Below, one piece after another: positions 52,767-62,847 of a stretch of DNA of 64,000 bases. The DNA comes from Nocardioides sp. Soil805. Its GTDB lineage: Bacteria; Actinomycetota; Actinomycetes; Propionibacteriales; Nocardioidaceae. The position numbers and the translations under genes are program-made. The notes beneath the pieces were generated by a model. It saw only the letters and a list, made by a program, of their open reading frames with translations, searched no databases and was not told the DNA's origin. The DNA lies in NCBI RefSeq assembly GCF_001429625.1, contig NZ_LMSU01000001.1, forward strand, positions 439,498 through 503,497, given 5' to 3'. Numbering within the stretch: the first letter of the stretch is position 1; every line of letters begins with the position of its first letter.

Positions 52767-54533
52767 GTGTTCCAACAGAACCTCTCACCGGTCGGCGACT
52801 CGCTGGCCCTGTCCGCCCTCTGCGCGACCATTCCCCTGCTGACCCTCTTCGTGCTCCTCGGCGGCCTGCGCCTCAAGGCCTGGGTCGCGGGCCTGATCTC
52901 GCTGGGGGTGTCCCTCCTCGTCGCGGTCGTGCTCTTCGGCATGCCCGTCGGCCAGGCGCTCCTCGCGGGCACCGAGGGCGCAGCCTTCGGCTTCTTCCCG
53001 ATCCTGTGGATCGTCATCAACGCGATCTGGGTCTACAACCTCACGGTCGCGTCCGGGCACTTCGACGTGCTGCGACGCTCGTTCGAGAGGGTGAGCCCGG
53101 ACCAGCGGATCCAGGCGATGATCATCGCCTTCTGCTTCGGCGCCCTGCTGGAGGCACTGGCCGGCTTCGGCACGCCGGTGGCCATCACCGTCGTGATGCT
53201 CATGGCTCTCGGGTTCCGCCCGATCAAGGCCGCGGCGGTCGCCCTGATCGCCAACACCGCGCCCGTCGCCTTCGGCGCCCTGGCCACCCCCATCGTCACC
53301 CTCGCCGCCGTCTCCTCCGGCGCCAGCGACGACCCGCGGCTGAACGTCGAGACCCTCGGCGCGATGGTCGGGCGCCAGACCCCGATCCTGGCCGTCATCG
53401 TGCCGCTGGTCCTGGTCTTCGTCGTCGACGGCCGACGCGGCGTCCGCCAGACGTGGCTGCCCGCGCTGGTCTGTGGTGCGGCCTTCGGGCTCGCTCAGTT
53501 CGTGGCCGCCAACTACATCTCCGTGCCGCTGGCCGACATCGTCGCCAGCCTCGTCGCGGCCGCCGCCGTCGTGCTGCTGCTGCGGGTGTGGACGCCCTCC
53601 GAGGTGCTCACCGCCGACCGGGCCGTGGCCGAGGAGGAGGAGCTGGAGAGCGCCGGGACGGCCGCCTCCGGGCGTCGCCAGCCGCACGGCGTGTCCACCT
53701 CCGTGACCTCGTCGACGGGTCGCGCTGCGACCTCCGGCTCCGGGTCGGGATCCGGCTCCGGGTCGGGAGACGCCCCGGTGCACGACTCGGGTGCCGAGGT
53801 CGCCAAGGCCTACGCGCCGTACGGCGTCATCATCGTGATCTTCTCGATCGTCAACATCCCGGCGGTCAAGGAGTTCCTGGCCCAGGAGCCGTTCACGTTC
53901 GCCTTCGCGTGGCCCGGCCTCGAGGTCCTCAACACCGCGGGTGAGCCCGTCTCCACGACGACGTACGCCTTCAACTGGCTCCCCGCCGCCGGCACGCTGA
54001 TGATCCTCGCGGGCCTCATCACCATGCTGATCCTCAAGGTGAGCCCGGGCCAGGCCCTGCGCACCTACGGCCGCACCTACGTCGAGCTCAAGTCGGCGAT
54101 CATCACCGTCATGGCGGTGCTGGCCCTGGCCTACGTGATGAACCTGTCCGGCCAGACCGCGGCCCTCGGCGCGTGGCTCGCCGGCACCGGTGCGGCGTTC
54201 GCGCTGCTGTCCCCGATCCTGGGATGGCTCGGCGTGGCCGTCACCGGCTCGGACACCTCCGCCAACGCCCTGTTCGGTGCGCTGCAGGTGCAGACCGCGG
54301 CCCAGGCGGGCCTCGACCCGGTGCTGATGGCTGCGGCCAACACCTCGGGCGGCGTGCTCGGCAAGATGGTCAGCCCGCAGAACCTCGCCATCGCTGCCGC
54401 CGCGGTCGGGATGGCCGGCCGGGAGGGTGACATCTTCCGCAAGGTCATCGGCTGGAGCCTCGGTCTGCTGGTGCTGATGTGCATCCTGGTCGGCCTGCAG
54501 TCGACGGCCGTGCTCAGCTGGATGGTCCCCTGA
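52767..54533 (+). CDS. L-lactate/glycolate permease (LctP family)
   Basis: 588 residues, about 12-14 membrane helices. Family motifs: AFGFFPILWIVINAIWVYNL, GFGTPVAITVVMLMALGF, GSDTSANALFGALQ and NTSGGVLGKMVSPQNLAIA. It takes up lactate or glycolate with protons. A loop of about 60 residues (about 288-350) contains a repeated Gly-Ser run (GSGSGSGSGSG), encoded by GGCTCCGGGTCGGGATC-type repeats at 53730-53769, unusual for the family. GTG start at 52767. Last gene of the glycolate operon, followed by a strong terminator. Confidence 0.93.
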   Translation: MFQQNLSPVGDSLALSALCATIPLLTLFVLLGGLRLKAWVAGLISLGVSLLVAVVLFGMPVGQALLAGTEGAAFGFFPILWIVINAIWVYNLTVASGHFDVLRRSFERVSPDQRIQAMIIAFCFGALLEALAGFGTPVAITVVMLMALGFRPIKAAAVALIANTAPVAFGALATPIVTLAAVSSGASDDPRLNVETLGAMVGRQTPILAVIVPLVLVFVVDGRRGVRQTWLPALVCGAAFGLAQFVAANYISVPLADIVASLVAAAAVVLLLRVWTPSEVLTADRAVAEEEELESAGTAASGRRQPHGVSTSVTSSTGRAATSGSGSGSGSGSGDAPVHDSGAEVAKAYAPYGVIIVIFSIVNIPAVKEFLAQEPFTFAFAWPGLEVLNTAGEPVSTTTYAFNWLPAAGTLMILAGLITMLILKVSPGQALRTYGRTYVELKSAIITVMAVLALAYVMNLSGQTAALGAWLAGTGAAFALLSPILGWLGVAVTGSDTSANALFGALQVQTAAQAGLDPVLMAAANTSGGVLGKMVSPQNLAIAAAAVGMAGREGDIFRKVIGWSLGLLVLMCILVGLQSTAVLSWMVP

Positions 54534-54551
54534 CCTGACCGACCCGCACGA

Positions 54552-54587
54552 CGAAGGGCCTGCACCCGGTGGGGTGCAGGCCCTTCG
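54552..54587. terminator. Strong bidirectional hairpin terminator
   Basis: Perfect 16-bp inverted repeat: CGAAGGGCCTGCACCC, four-base loop GGTG, exact complement. It lies between the stops of the converging permease and M4 protease genes (19 and 14 bp away), so it can end both transcripts. The outer stem CGAAGGGCC is the same as in the terminator at 6233-6265. Confidence 0.9.
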
Positions 54588-54601
54588 GCGTGGCGCAGGG
54601 G

Positions 54602-56233
54602 TCAGGCGACGGAGACCGCGCTCCAGGCCGCCGCGACCGCGGACTGCTGGGCGCTGCCGGCGCCGTACAGGTCACGCGCGGCGTTGAGGGTGGCCGTGCG
54701 GGCGCCGGAGTAGGTCGTGCCGGAGGTCATGTAGACCGTCAGCGCCCGGAACCAGATCCTGGCCGCCGCGTCCCGGCCGATGCCGGTCAGAGTGGCCCCG
54801 TTGCAGGCGGTCGAGGTGTGCGCCACCCCTCCGAAGGTCTTCGTGCCGGTGCCCTCGGAGAGCAGGTAGAAGAAGTGGTTGCCCACACCCGAGGAGTAGT
54901 GCACGTCGAGGTTCTTGGTACCGGTCGTCCAGCAGTTCTGGGAGCTGCCGTCCGACGAGGGGTTGTCCATGCGGCGGAAGCCGCGGTGGTTCTTGAGGTC
55001 GAACTCCTCACCGATCAGGTAGTCGCCCGGGTCGTTCGCGTTGGCGGCGTAGAACTCCACCATCGTCCCGTAGATGTCCGAGGTCGACTCGTTGAGCCCA
55101 CCCGACTCCCCCGAGTAGGTCAGCCCGGCCGTGTTCTCGGTGACGCCGTGGGTCATCTCGTGGCCCGCGACGTCGAGGGAGGTGAGCGGGCCGTAGCCGA
55201 CGCCGTCCCCGTCGCCGTACGTCATCTTGGTGCCGTCCCAGAACGCGTTGACGTAGTTCTGGCCGTAGTGGACGCGGTTGTAGGAGCCGGTGCCGTTGCC
55301 GAAGATGCCGTTGCGACCGTGGACGAGCTTGAAGTAGTCCCAGGTCATGTTGGTGCCGTACTGCGCGTCCACGGCCGCCGACTCGCGGCTGCTGGTCGTG
55401 CCGTTGCCGAAGGACGTGTCGGGCGAGCTGAACGTCGTCCCGGTCTTGCAGCCCGACCCGAAGAGCTGGCACAGCATCGAGTCGGTGCCGTTGGCCAGGT
55501 CGGTGGTGTAGGTGCCGCCGCGGGTCGCGTCCTTGAGGAGGTACGCCGAGCCGGACTGGGTGAGCTGGAGCGGCACCGTGCCGGAGTAGAGCGACTGGCC
55601 GGAGCCGTCGGTCGTCTGGATGCCCTGCTCGGTGCGGATGACCGAGCCGGTGCGGGCGTCGACGTACGTCGCGAGGCGACTGGGTGTCCCGTCGGCCTGG
55701 ACGCCACCGGTGAGGACCTCCCACGCGAGCCGCGGGGTGGCGCCGGTCGCGTCGACGACCAGCTCGGCGCCCTCGACCTCCTGGTCGCCGGTGATCGCGG
55801 CCGTGGAGTTGCGGGCCACCACGGCGGACCCGGCCGCGGCCTTGCCGATCCCGGGTCGCGTCGAGAGCCGCAGCGGTGCACCGAGGGTCTGGCTCACGCC
55901 CTCCCACGAGCCGTCCGCGGCCTGGTGCACGACGAGGTCGCCACCCACCACGCGCAGGCCGTCGAGCGTCCGGTCGAGGCGCACGTGGGTGCTGCCGTCG
56001 TCGTCGACGTGCACGGACGAGGCCGCGAACTCCTGGCCTGCGGCGGCCCGCGCCGCGGAGGCGTGCTGGCCGAGTCCCTGCAGCGCGGCCGCGACCGGGG
56101 AGCCCGGGGTGGCGGCTGGGGTGGCGGCCGGGGTGGCGGCCGGGTCGGCGGCCTGGGCCGAGGGCGACAGCACGGCCGGCAGGGCCGCGGCGCCGAGCGC
56201 CAGGGCAGCGAGGCTGGTCATCGTGATCTTCAC
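54602..56233 (-). CDS. Secreted M4-family zinc metalloprotease (thermolysin-like)
   Basis: 543 residues: a signal peptide (about 1-30, ending SAQA), a Pro/Ala-Thr repeat (ATPAATPAATP), an FTP/PepSY propeptide (to about 190) and the M4 catalytic domain. Zinc motif HEMTH at about 355-360, the third ligand Glu in GGLNESTSDIYG, and the proton-donor His region HYSSGVGNHFFYLLSEG. It should be an extracellular, self-processed protease. GTG at 56233 with GGAAGGA upstream. Shares a terminator with the permease gene and is about 110 bp from dapB on the same strand. Confidence 0.93.
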   Translation of the reverse strand: MKITMTSLAALALGAAALPAVLSPSAQAADPAATPAATPAATPGSPVAAALQGLGQHASAARAAAGQEFAASSVHVDDDGSTHVRLDRTLDGLRVVGGDLVVHQAADGSWEGVSQTLGAPLRLSTRPGIGKAAAGSAVVARNSTAAITGDQEVEGAELVVDATGATPRLAWEVLTGGVQADGTPSRLATYVDARTGSVIRTEQGIQTTDGSGQSLYSGTVPLQLTQSGSAYLLKDATRGGTYTTDLANGTDSMLCQLFGSGCKTGTTFSSPDTSFGNGTTSSRESAAVDAQYGTNMTWDYFKLVHGRNGIFGNGTGSYNRVHYGQNYVNAFWDGTKMTYGDGDGVGYGPLTSLDVAGHEMTHGVTENTAGLTYSGESGGLNESTSDIYGTMVEFYAANANDPGDYLIGEEFDLKNHRGFRRMDNPSSDGSSQNCWTTGTKNLDVHYSSGVGNHFFYLLSEGTGTKTFGGVAHTSTACNGATLTGIGRDAAARIWFRALTVYMTSGTTYSGARTATLNAARDLYGAGSAQQSAVAAAWSAVSVA

Positions 56234-56342
56234 GTGGGGTCCTTCCCGAGGGGTGACGAATCCCGAGAAGTCTCGGCCGGACTCCCCCCGCCGGGAAGCG
56301 CGGACGTGGGTCAGGTCTGTGCATCGCACAAACTCGCAGGAC

Positions 56343-57107
<765 letters not shown>

Positions 57108-57177
57108 CTAGCGTCGAAGCGCGTCCGGTGAGTGGCGGTGGCTGACTCGTGAACCCGCTAGTGGCAGGCTGTCACCC

Positions 57178-57693
57178 ATGCCGTTGCAGACGATCCCGCC
57201 CCGCATCCGTTGGGCAGTCGAGCTGATGGACGTCCAACCCCACGACCAGGTCCTGGAGATCGGGTGCGGCCCAGGTGCCGGGGCCGAGCTGATCGTCAGC
57301 AAGCTCGAGTCGGGCAAGCTCTTCGCCATCGACCGCTCCGAGTCCGGAGTCGACCGCACCAAGCGCCGCAACCAGAAGGCCGTCGATGCCGGCCGCCTGG
57401 TGGTGCGCCAGATCGACCTGGCCACCCTCCGGGTCCCGGTCAAGCGGCTCACCAAGGTCTTCGCGTTCAACGTCAACCTGTTCTGGGTGCGCAACTGCGA
57501 CGACGAGGTGGCCCTGCTGCACGAGCGCGTCGTACCCGGCGGGGCGGTCTACCTCTTCTACGAGGCCAACCGCTCCGAGCTGGTCCCCAACATCGTGAAG
57601 AAGACCTCCGACGCGCTCGCCCGTGCCGGGTTCCGGGTCTCGGTCGTCGAGCAGAAGGCGCCCGCCGTCATCGGGATCATCGGCCGGCGCTGA
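57178..57693 (+). CDS. Small class I SAM-dependent methyltransferase
   Basis: 171 residues. SAM motif I VLEIGCGPGAGAELI (about 26-40), acidic LFAIDRSESGVDR at strand 2, the RLVVRQIDL motif II and a C-terminal ARAGFRVSVVEQK. It lacks a separate substrate-binding insertion, so it is a minimal Rossmann methyltransferase; the substrate is unknown. ATG at 57178. Followed by the repeat array. Confidence 0.82.
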   Translation: MPLQTIPPRIRWAVELMDVQPHDQVLEIGCGPGAGAELIVSKLESGKLFAIDRSESGVDRTKRRNQKAVDAGRLVVRQIDLATLRVPVKRLTKVFAFNVNLFWVRNCDDEVALLHERVVPGGAVYLFYEANRSELVPNIVKKTSDALARAGFRVSVVEQKAPAVIGIIGRR

Positions 57694-57787
57694 GTCGCCT
57701 GCTCTCCGGGCTCCGGGCTCGGCGGTGTGTCGGCGGCACGCCGGCGCGAGTGGGGCGGCGCGGCGGGGCCCGGTTCGCCGCGGCGAT

Positions 57788-57880
57788 ACTGGCGGCGTAC
57801 GACGGTCCTGGCCCGCTCTCCCGTGCAACTGGCGGCGTACGACGGCCTCATCGCCCTCTTCGACGTCGTCTCCCGCCAGT
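57788..57880. repeat. Repeat array, 3' side of the DUF559-like gene (3 copies)
   Basis: Copies of the consensus AACTGGCGGCGTACGACG (type A) or CACTGGCGGGAGACGACG (type B): type A at 57788-57804 and 57826-57844, type B inverted at 57864-57880. The last copy lies inside the coding end of the DUF559-like gene and encodes its Arg-rich C-terminus. The sequence resembles the array at 58993-59211. Confidence 0.85.
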
Positions 57881-58867
57881 GACCGACGTGGTCCCGACCC
57901 TCCGTAGGAAGGCCTCCCGTCCAGACGGGGTGTAGAGCGACTCGCGCAGCATCGCGAGCCACGGCCGGATGCGACGCGGATCGTGCTCCCGACCCAGAGC
58001 CACGTCCACGTCGCGCAGTACGCCGATCGGCCGCTGGACCACGTCGGAGGCGGTGTACCCGCGGCGGACCCGACCCAGGGTGCTGAGTCGCCGCTCACGC
58101 CTGAGGTCGTCCCGGTGCTGGTTGGGCTCCCGGTGATGACCCCCGTCGAACTCGTGGACGGAGGTGGTGCCGACCAGGTGGAGGTCCACCCGTGCAACGA
58201 GCACTCCGTCGGCATCCCGGACCTCGCGTTGCGGTACGACATCGGCACCCACGGCGACATGCAGCAGTCGCAGGAGCGTCTCCCACGAGGACTCTGACCG
58301 GCCATCCACCCGGACCAGTGCAGCCAGGAGCGCAGAGCGTCCGCGGCGTCTGGGCCTGCAGACGTCACGGAGCTCCTCGACGGTGACATCGCGGACCTGG
58401 AGGGCGTTGTCCACCAGGACCACGAGGTCCAGCGGTGACAGCCATCGCGCACACGCCAGCAGCGTCTCGGCTGCCGTGGCGCACCTGAGTCCCGCGACTG
58501 TCTCGTGCTCGATCGGGTCCGGATGACGGCTGGTGCGGATCCCGTCGCGGATCGGCCGCGGGTCGTCCAGCTGCATCGCGACGAAGACGGGGGTCGCCGC
58601 AGGGAGCGGAGGCAGCTCCCAGCCACGGATCCGTGCGGCCGTCAGTGCCGTGAAGCATCCGTGTCCGGTGAGGAGCAGCTGCCAGCCCCGCAGGTCGGCC
58701 AACCACTCCTCGCGCTGCCCTGCTCCGTCGAGTCGGCGTCGGTGGATGCCGTGCGTGACGGACCGGTAGGCGGCGCTGCGCGGTCGACCTCTGACCGCGA
58801 GAGCCGTCGGATCGACGAGGTCATCCGCGCCCGAGATCGGGGTCGGGGTCGGGTGGGAGTCCGCCAT
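57848..58867 (-). CDS. DUF559-like (Vsr/PD-(D/E)XK) nuclease-related protein
   Basis: 339 residues. The N-terminal 110 or so are a possible winged-helix-like part (TGHGCFTALTAARIRGWELPP). The C-terminal region has the DUF559 pattern: E192 or E196 in SESSWETLLRLLH, D228 in VARVDLHL, and E239-D241 in VHEFDGGHH. This matches the metal-ligand arrangement of Vsr-type endonucleases. The last dozen residues (TGGRRRRRGR) come from a repeat copy. ATG at 58867. Many actinobacteria have similar proteins of unknown role. Alternative reading: an AbiEi-type antitoxin relative. It is embedded between two repeat arrays. Confidence 0.72.
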   Translation of the reverse strand: MADSHPTPTPISGADDLVDPTALAVRGRPRSAAYRSVTHGIHRRRLDGAGQREEWLADLRGWQLLLTGHGCFTALTAARIRGWELPPLPAATPVFVAMQLDDPRPIRDGIRTSRHPDPIEHETVAGLRCATAAETLLACARWLSPLDLVVLVDNALQVRDVTVEELRDVCRPRRRGRSALLAALVRVDGRSESSWETLLRLLHVAVGADVVPQREVRDADGVLVARVDLHLVGTTSVHEFDGGHHREPNQHRDDLRRERRLSTLGRVRRGYTASDVVQRPIGVLRDVDVALGREHDPRRIRPWLAMLRESLYTPSGREAFLRRVGTTSVTGGRRRRRGR

Positions 58868-59237
58868 GGACCGAGAGTCCAGCCGCCGGCGTCATCAGCA
58901 CCACCGCGGACTCGCCTGCTGTGGACACAGCCGTCCTGCCAGTTGCCTGTGGACGCTCCCTGACCCGCACGGCGTGCGGGAGGGCTCGCTGTAACTGGCG
59001 GGACACGACCGCCCGAACCCCGAGAACCCCGTCGTACGCCGCCACTTTGACCGGCTCCCCCGCCGCAGCCCCCCGCAACTGGCGGGAGACGACAGCTCAC
59101 AGCCCGCCCCACCCGTCGTACGCCGCCAGTTGCGCGAGCGGCGGCGTGACCCCCGTCGTACGCCGCCAGTTGCGCGGGCAACCGCGAGAACCCCGTCGGA
59201 CGCCGCCAGTTCCCGGGCGAGGGAGCGGCGCCGAGCG
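58868..59237. repeat. Gene-free stretch with repeat array, 5' side of the DUF559-like gene (6 copies)
   Basis: No gene is seen in these 370 bp. Copies of the same unit as at 57788-57880: type B direct at 58993-59009 (AACTGGCGGGACACGAC) and 59076-59093; type A inverted at 59030-59046, 59114-59132, 59154-59172 and 59194-59211 (CGTCGTACGCCGCCAGT). The two type B/type A pairs face each other and could fold as imperfect hairpins of about 17 bp. A shorter piece, CTGCCAGTTGC, is at 58937. Spacers of about 20-50 bp are unrelated and not CRISPR-like. Confidence 0.85.
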
Positions 59238-60539
59238 TCAGCGCGGGCCGACGACCGCGAGGACCTCGGGCTGGGAGAAGAGCGCGGCGACGTCGCGGAC
59301 CTCGTCGAGGGTCACGGCGTCGATGCGGGCGATCACCTGGTCGATGGAGAGCAGCTCGTCACGCATGAGCTCCACCTTGCCGATCCGCGACATCCGCGAG
59401 CCTGAGTCCTCGAGCCCGAGCACGAGGCCGCCGCGGAGCTGGCCCTTGCCGCGCTCGAGCTCCTCGGCGGTGATGCCGTCGGCGGCCACCTTCGCGAGCT
59501 CGGCGCGGACGGTGGCGAGCACGTCGTCGACCTTGCCGGGCAGGCAGCCGACCGAGACGCCGACGAGCCCGGCGTCGGCGTGGTGGCTGGCGAACGAGTA
59601 GACCGAGTAGGCCAGCCCGCGGTGCTCGCGGACCTCCTGGAAGAGCCGCGACGACGTACCGCCACCGAGGGCGGTGTTGAGGACCCCGAGGGCGTAGCGG
59701 CGATCGTCGGTGCGGGTGATGCCTTGGGCACCGAGCACGATGTTGACCTGCTCGAAGGGTCGCGTCGTGCGGGCCTCGCCGGAGGTGACCGCGCGGGCCT
59801 TGTCGGTGATGCGGGCCGCGGCCGGCTCGCCCTCGCCCTCGAGGAAGCCCTGCCGGGCGAAGGCCGCGCGCACCTGGCGTACGACGGTCGCGTGGTCGAC
59901 GCTGCCGGCCGCCGCGATCACCATGGTCCCGGGGCGGTAGTGCCGGCGGTAGAAGCGGTGGATCTGGTCACGGCTCATCGCGGTGATGGAGTCGTGGGTG
60001 CCGGCGATCGGACGGCCCAGCGGGGTGTCGCCCCACGCCTGGCGGGCGAAGAGGTTGTGCACCACGTCGTCCGGGTCGTCGTCGTGCATGGCGATCTCGT
60101 CGAGGATCACGTCCCGCTCGGCCTCGACGTCGGCAGGGGTGATGAGGGAGTTGGTCACCATGTCGCCGAGCACGTCGATGGCCATCGGCAGGTCGTCGTC
60201 GAGGACCCGCGCGTGGAAGCAGGTGTACTCCTTGGCGGTGAAGGCGTTGAACTCCCCGCCGACCGCGTCGAGGGCCACCGAGATGTCGAGGGCGCTGCGC
60301 TCGCGGGTGCCCTTGAAGAGCAGGTGCTCGAGGAAGTGCGAGCAGCCGTGCAGGGCCGGGGTCTCGTCACGCGAGCCCACGCCGACCCACACGCCGATGC
60401 TGGCCGAGCGGGCGCCGGCCATCTGCTCGGTGACGATGCGCAGGCCGCTGGGCAGCACGGTACGACGCACGCGCGAGGTCACCTGGCCGTCCGCGTCCTT
60501 GACCGTCTGGAGGGTGCGGGTGGTGCCGGAGTTCTGCAC
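59238..60539 (-). CDS. M16-family zinc peptidase (processing-peptidase-like)
   Basis: 433 residues, typical for bacterial single-chain M16B peptidases. Inverted zinc motif H68-F-L-E71-H72 in HFLEHLLFKG, with the third ligand Glu in the downstream helix AERDVILDEIAMHDD. A second, non-catalytic half has GTSSRLFQEVREHRGLAYSVYSF. The GTG at 60539 has AAAGG at good spacing; a GTG ten codons upstream would overlap less well-conserved sequence. It follows pnp on the same strand (76-bp gap), as in many actinobacteria, so it may be in the rpsO-pnp transcript. Confidence 0.93.
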   Translation of the reverse strand: MQNSGTTRTLQTVKDADGQVTSRVRRTVLPSGLRIVTEQMAGARSASIGVWVGVGSRDETPALHGCSHFLEHLLFKGTRERSALDISVALDAVGGEFNAFTAKEYTCFHARVLDDDLPMAIDVLGDMVTNSLITPADVEAERDVILDEIAMHDDDPDDVVHNLFARQAWGDTPLGRPIAGTHDSITAMSRDQIHRFYRRHYRPGTMVIAAAGSVDHATVVRQVRAAFARQGFLEGEGEPAAARITDKARAVTSGEARTTRPFEQVNIVLGAQGITRTDDRRYALGVLNTALGGGTSSRLFQEVREHRGLAYSVYSFASHHADAGLVGVSVGCLPGKVDDVLATVRAELAKVAADGITAEELERGKGQLRGGLVLGLEDSGSRMSRIGKVELMRDELLSIDQVIARIDAVTLDEVRDVAALFSQPEVLAVVGPR

Positions 60540-60615
60540 GGGGGATGCCTTTCGCAGGAGAAATGCCACGACCGGCCGGCAGGTGGCTGCCGGCCGGTCG
60601 CGGATGGAGCTCAGG

Positions 60616-62847
60616 TCACTCGGAGTCGGTGGCCTCGTCGCCGTCGACGGCCGACGCGGAGGACTCCTCCACCACGGGCACGAGCGAGAGCTTGCCGCGG
60701 TCGTCGATCTCGCCGATCTCGACCTGGACCTTCTGGCCCACGGACAGGACGTCCTCGACGGCCTCGACCCGCTTGCCGCCGGCGAGGGCGCGCAGCTTGC
60801 TGATGTGCAGCAGGCCGTCCTTGCCGGGCATCAGCGAGACGAACGCACCGAAGTTGGTCGTCTTGACGACCGTGCCGAGGTAGCGCTCGCCGACCTCGGG
60901 CATCGTCGGGTTGGCGATCGCGTTGACGGCGTCCTTCGCGGCCTGGGCGGCCTCGCCGTTGGTCGCACCGATGTAGACCGTGCCGTCGTCCTCGATCGAC
61001 AGGGTCGCGCCCGTGTCGTCCTGGATCTGGTTGATGATCTTGCCCTTCGGGCCGATGACCTCGCCGATCTTGTCGACGGGCACCTTGATCGTGATGATCC
61101 GCGGGGCGTGGACCGACATCTCCTCGGGGGCGTCGATGGCCTCGGCCATGACGTCGAGGATGGCCAGACGGGCGTCGCGGGCCTGGGTCAGCGCCGCAGC
61201 GAGGACCTCGGCCGGAATGCCGTCGAGCTTGGTGTCGAGCTGGAGGGCCGTGACGAACTCACGCGTGCCGGCGACCTTGAAGTCCATGTCGCCGAAGGCG
61301 TCCTCGGCACCGAGGATGTCGGTCAGCGCGACGTACTGCGTCTCGCCGTCGACCTCGCCGGAGATGAGGCCCATCGCGATGCCCGCGACGGAGGCCTTGA
61401 GCGGCACACCGGCCTGGAGCAGCGCCAGGGTCGACGCGCAGACCGAGCCCATCGAGGTCGAGCCGTTGGAGCCCATGGCCTCGGAGAGCTGGCGGATGGC
61501 GTACGGGAACTCCTCGCGGCTCGGGAGCACCGGCAGGAGCGCGCGGCGCGCCAGGGCGCCGTGGCCGACCTCGCGACGCTTGGGCGAGCCCACGCGACCG
61601 GTCTCGCCGGTGGAGAACGGCGGGAAGACGTACTTGTGCATGTAGCGGCGGTGCTTCTCCGGGGACAGCGTGTCGAGCTGCTGCTCCAGCTTGAGCATGT
61701 TGAGGGTGGTGACGCCCAGGATCTGGGTCTCGCCACGCTCGAAGAGCGCCGAGCCGTGGACGCGCGGGATCACGCCGACCTCGGCGTGCAGCGGACGGAT
61801 GTCGGCGAGGCCGCGGCCGTCGATGCGCACCTTGTCGCGCAGCACGCGCTCGCGCACGAGCGACTTGTTGAGCGAGCGGAACGCCGCGCCGATCTCCTTC
61901 TCGCGGCCCTCGAACTGGCCCGCGAGCTTCTCGAGCAGCGACGCCTTGATCTCGTCGACCTTGGTCTCGCGCTCCTGCTTGTCGCCGATGGTCATCGCGG
62001 CGGCCGTGTCGGCCTTGGCGGCGGACTCGACGGCGGCGTACACGTCGTCCTCGTAGTCGAGGAAGACCGGGAAGTCCTGGACCGGCTTGGCGGCGTCGCG
62101 CGCCAGCTCGGCCTGCGCCTCCACGAGCTGCTTGATGAAGGGCTTCGCGGCGTCGAGGCCACCGGCCACGACCTCCTCGGTGGGCGCCTGGGCGCCACCC
62201 TGCACGAGCGCGATGGTCTCCTCGGTGGCCTCGGCCTCGACCATCATGATGGCGACGTCACCGGTGTCGGTGACGCGACCGGCGACGACCATGTCGAAGA
62301 CGGCGTCCTCGAGCTGCGAGTGCGTCGGGAAGGCGACCCACTGGCCCTCGATGAGCGCCACGCGGACGCCACCGACGGGGCCGGAGAACGGCAGGCCGGA
62401 GAGCTGGGTCGAGAGCGACGCGGCGTTGATGGCCAGCACGTCGTACGGCATGTTCGGGTCGAGCGCCATGACGGTGATGACGACCTGGACCTCGTTGCGC
62501 AGGCCCTTCTTGAAGGTCGGGCGCAGCGGGCGGTCGATGAGGCGGCAGGTGAGGATCGCGTCCTCGCCCGGGCGACCCTCGGACCGGAAGAAGGAGCCGG
62601 GGATCTGGCCCACGGCGTACATCCGCTCCTCGACGTCGATCGTCAGGGGGAAGAAGTCGAAGTGGTCCTTCGGGGTCTTGCCGGCGGTGGTCGCCGAGAG
62701 CAGCATCGTCTCGTCGTCCAGGTAGGCGGTGACGGAGCCGGCCGCCTGGCGGGCGAGCAGGCCGGTCTCGAACTTGACGGTGCGCTGTCCGAACTTGCCG
62801 TTGTCCAGCACGGTCTCGACAGCAGAAATGATGGGTCCCTCGTTCAA
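60616..62847 (-). CDS. pnp: Polyribonucleotide nucleotidyltransferase
   Basis: 743 residues. Two RNase PH domains, with the catalytic part in the second ([15 protein letters not shown] and [16 protein letters not shown]), then KH ([19 protein letters not shown]) and S1 ([21 protein letters not shown]) domains. It degrades RNA phosphorolytically and in actinobacteria may also make guanosine tetraphosphate. The start is a TTG at 62847: AAAGGGA lies six bases upstream, and family similarity begins at once after it. Cotranscribed with or after rpsO. Confidence 0.97.
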   Translation of the reverse strand: MNEGPIISAVETVLDNGKFGQRTVKFETGLLARQAAGSVTAYLDDETMLLSATTAGKTPKDHFDFFPLTIDVEERMYAVGQIPGSFFRSEGRPGEDAILTCRLIDRPLRPTFKKGLRNEVQVVITVMALDPNMPYDVLAINAASLSTQLSGLPFSGPVGGVRVALIEGQWVAFPTHSQLEDAVFDMVVAGRVTDTGDVAIMMVEAEATEETIALVQGGAQAPTEEVVAGGLDAAKPFIKQLVEAQAELARDAAKPVQDFPVFLDYEDDVYAAVESAAKADTAAAMTIGDKQERETKVDEIKASLLEKLAGQFEGREKEIGAAFRSLNKSLVRERVLRDKVRIDGRGLADIRPLHAEVGVIPRVHGSALFERGETQILGVTTLNMLKLEQQLDTLSPEKHRRYMHKYVFPPFSTGETGRVGSPKRREVGHGALARRALLPVLPSREEFPYAIRQLSEAMGSNGSTSMGSVCASTLALLQAGVPLKASVAGIAMGLISGEVDGETQYVALTDILGAEDAFGDMDFKVAGTREFVTALQLDTKLDGIPAEVLAAALTQARDARLAILDVMAEAIDAPEEMSVHAPRIITIKVPVDKIGEVIGPKGKIINQIQDDTGATLSIEDDGTVYIGATNGEAAQAAKDAVNAIANPTMPEVGERYLGTVVKTTNFGAFVSLMPGKDGLLHISKLRALAGGKRVEAVEDVLSVGQKVQVEIGEIDDRGKLSLVPVVEESSASAVDGDEATDSE

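Noticed and set aside
53690..53769. Frameshift or assembly error in the permease
   Set aside because: The reading frame stays open on both sides with intact family motifs, so the Gly-Ser run is better read as a real linker.
57848..58867. Type IV toxin-antitoxin antitoxin (AbiEi)
   Set aside because: No AbiEii-type nucleotidyltransferase toxin gene lies next to it, and the C-terminal residues match a DUF559/Vsr nuclease pattern better. Kept only as an alternative.
57788..59211. CRISPR array
   Set aside because: Copies differ in orientation, spacers are of irregular length, the repeat is short (about 17 bp) and no cas gene is near.
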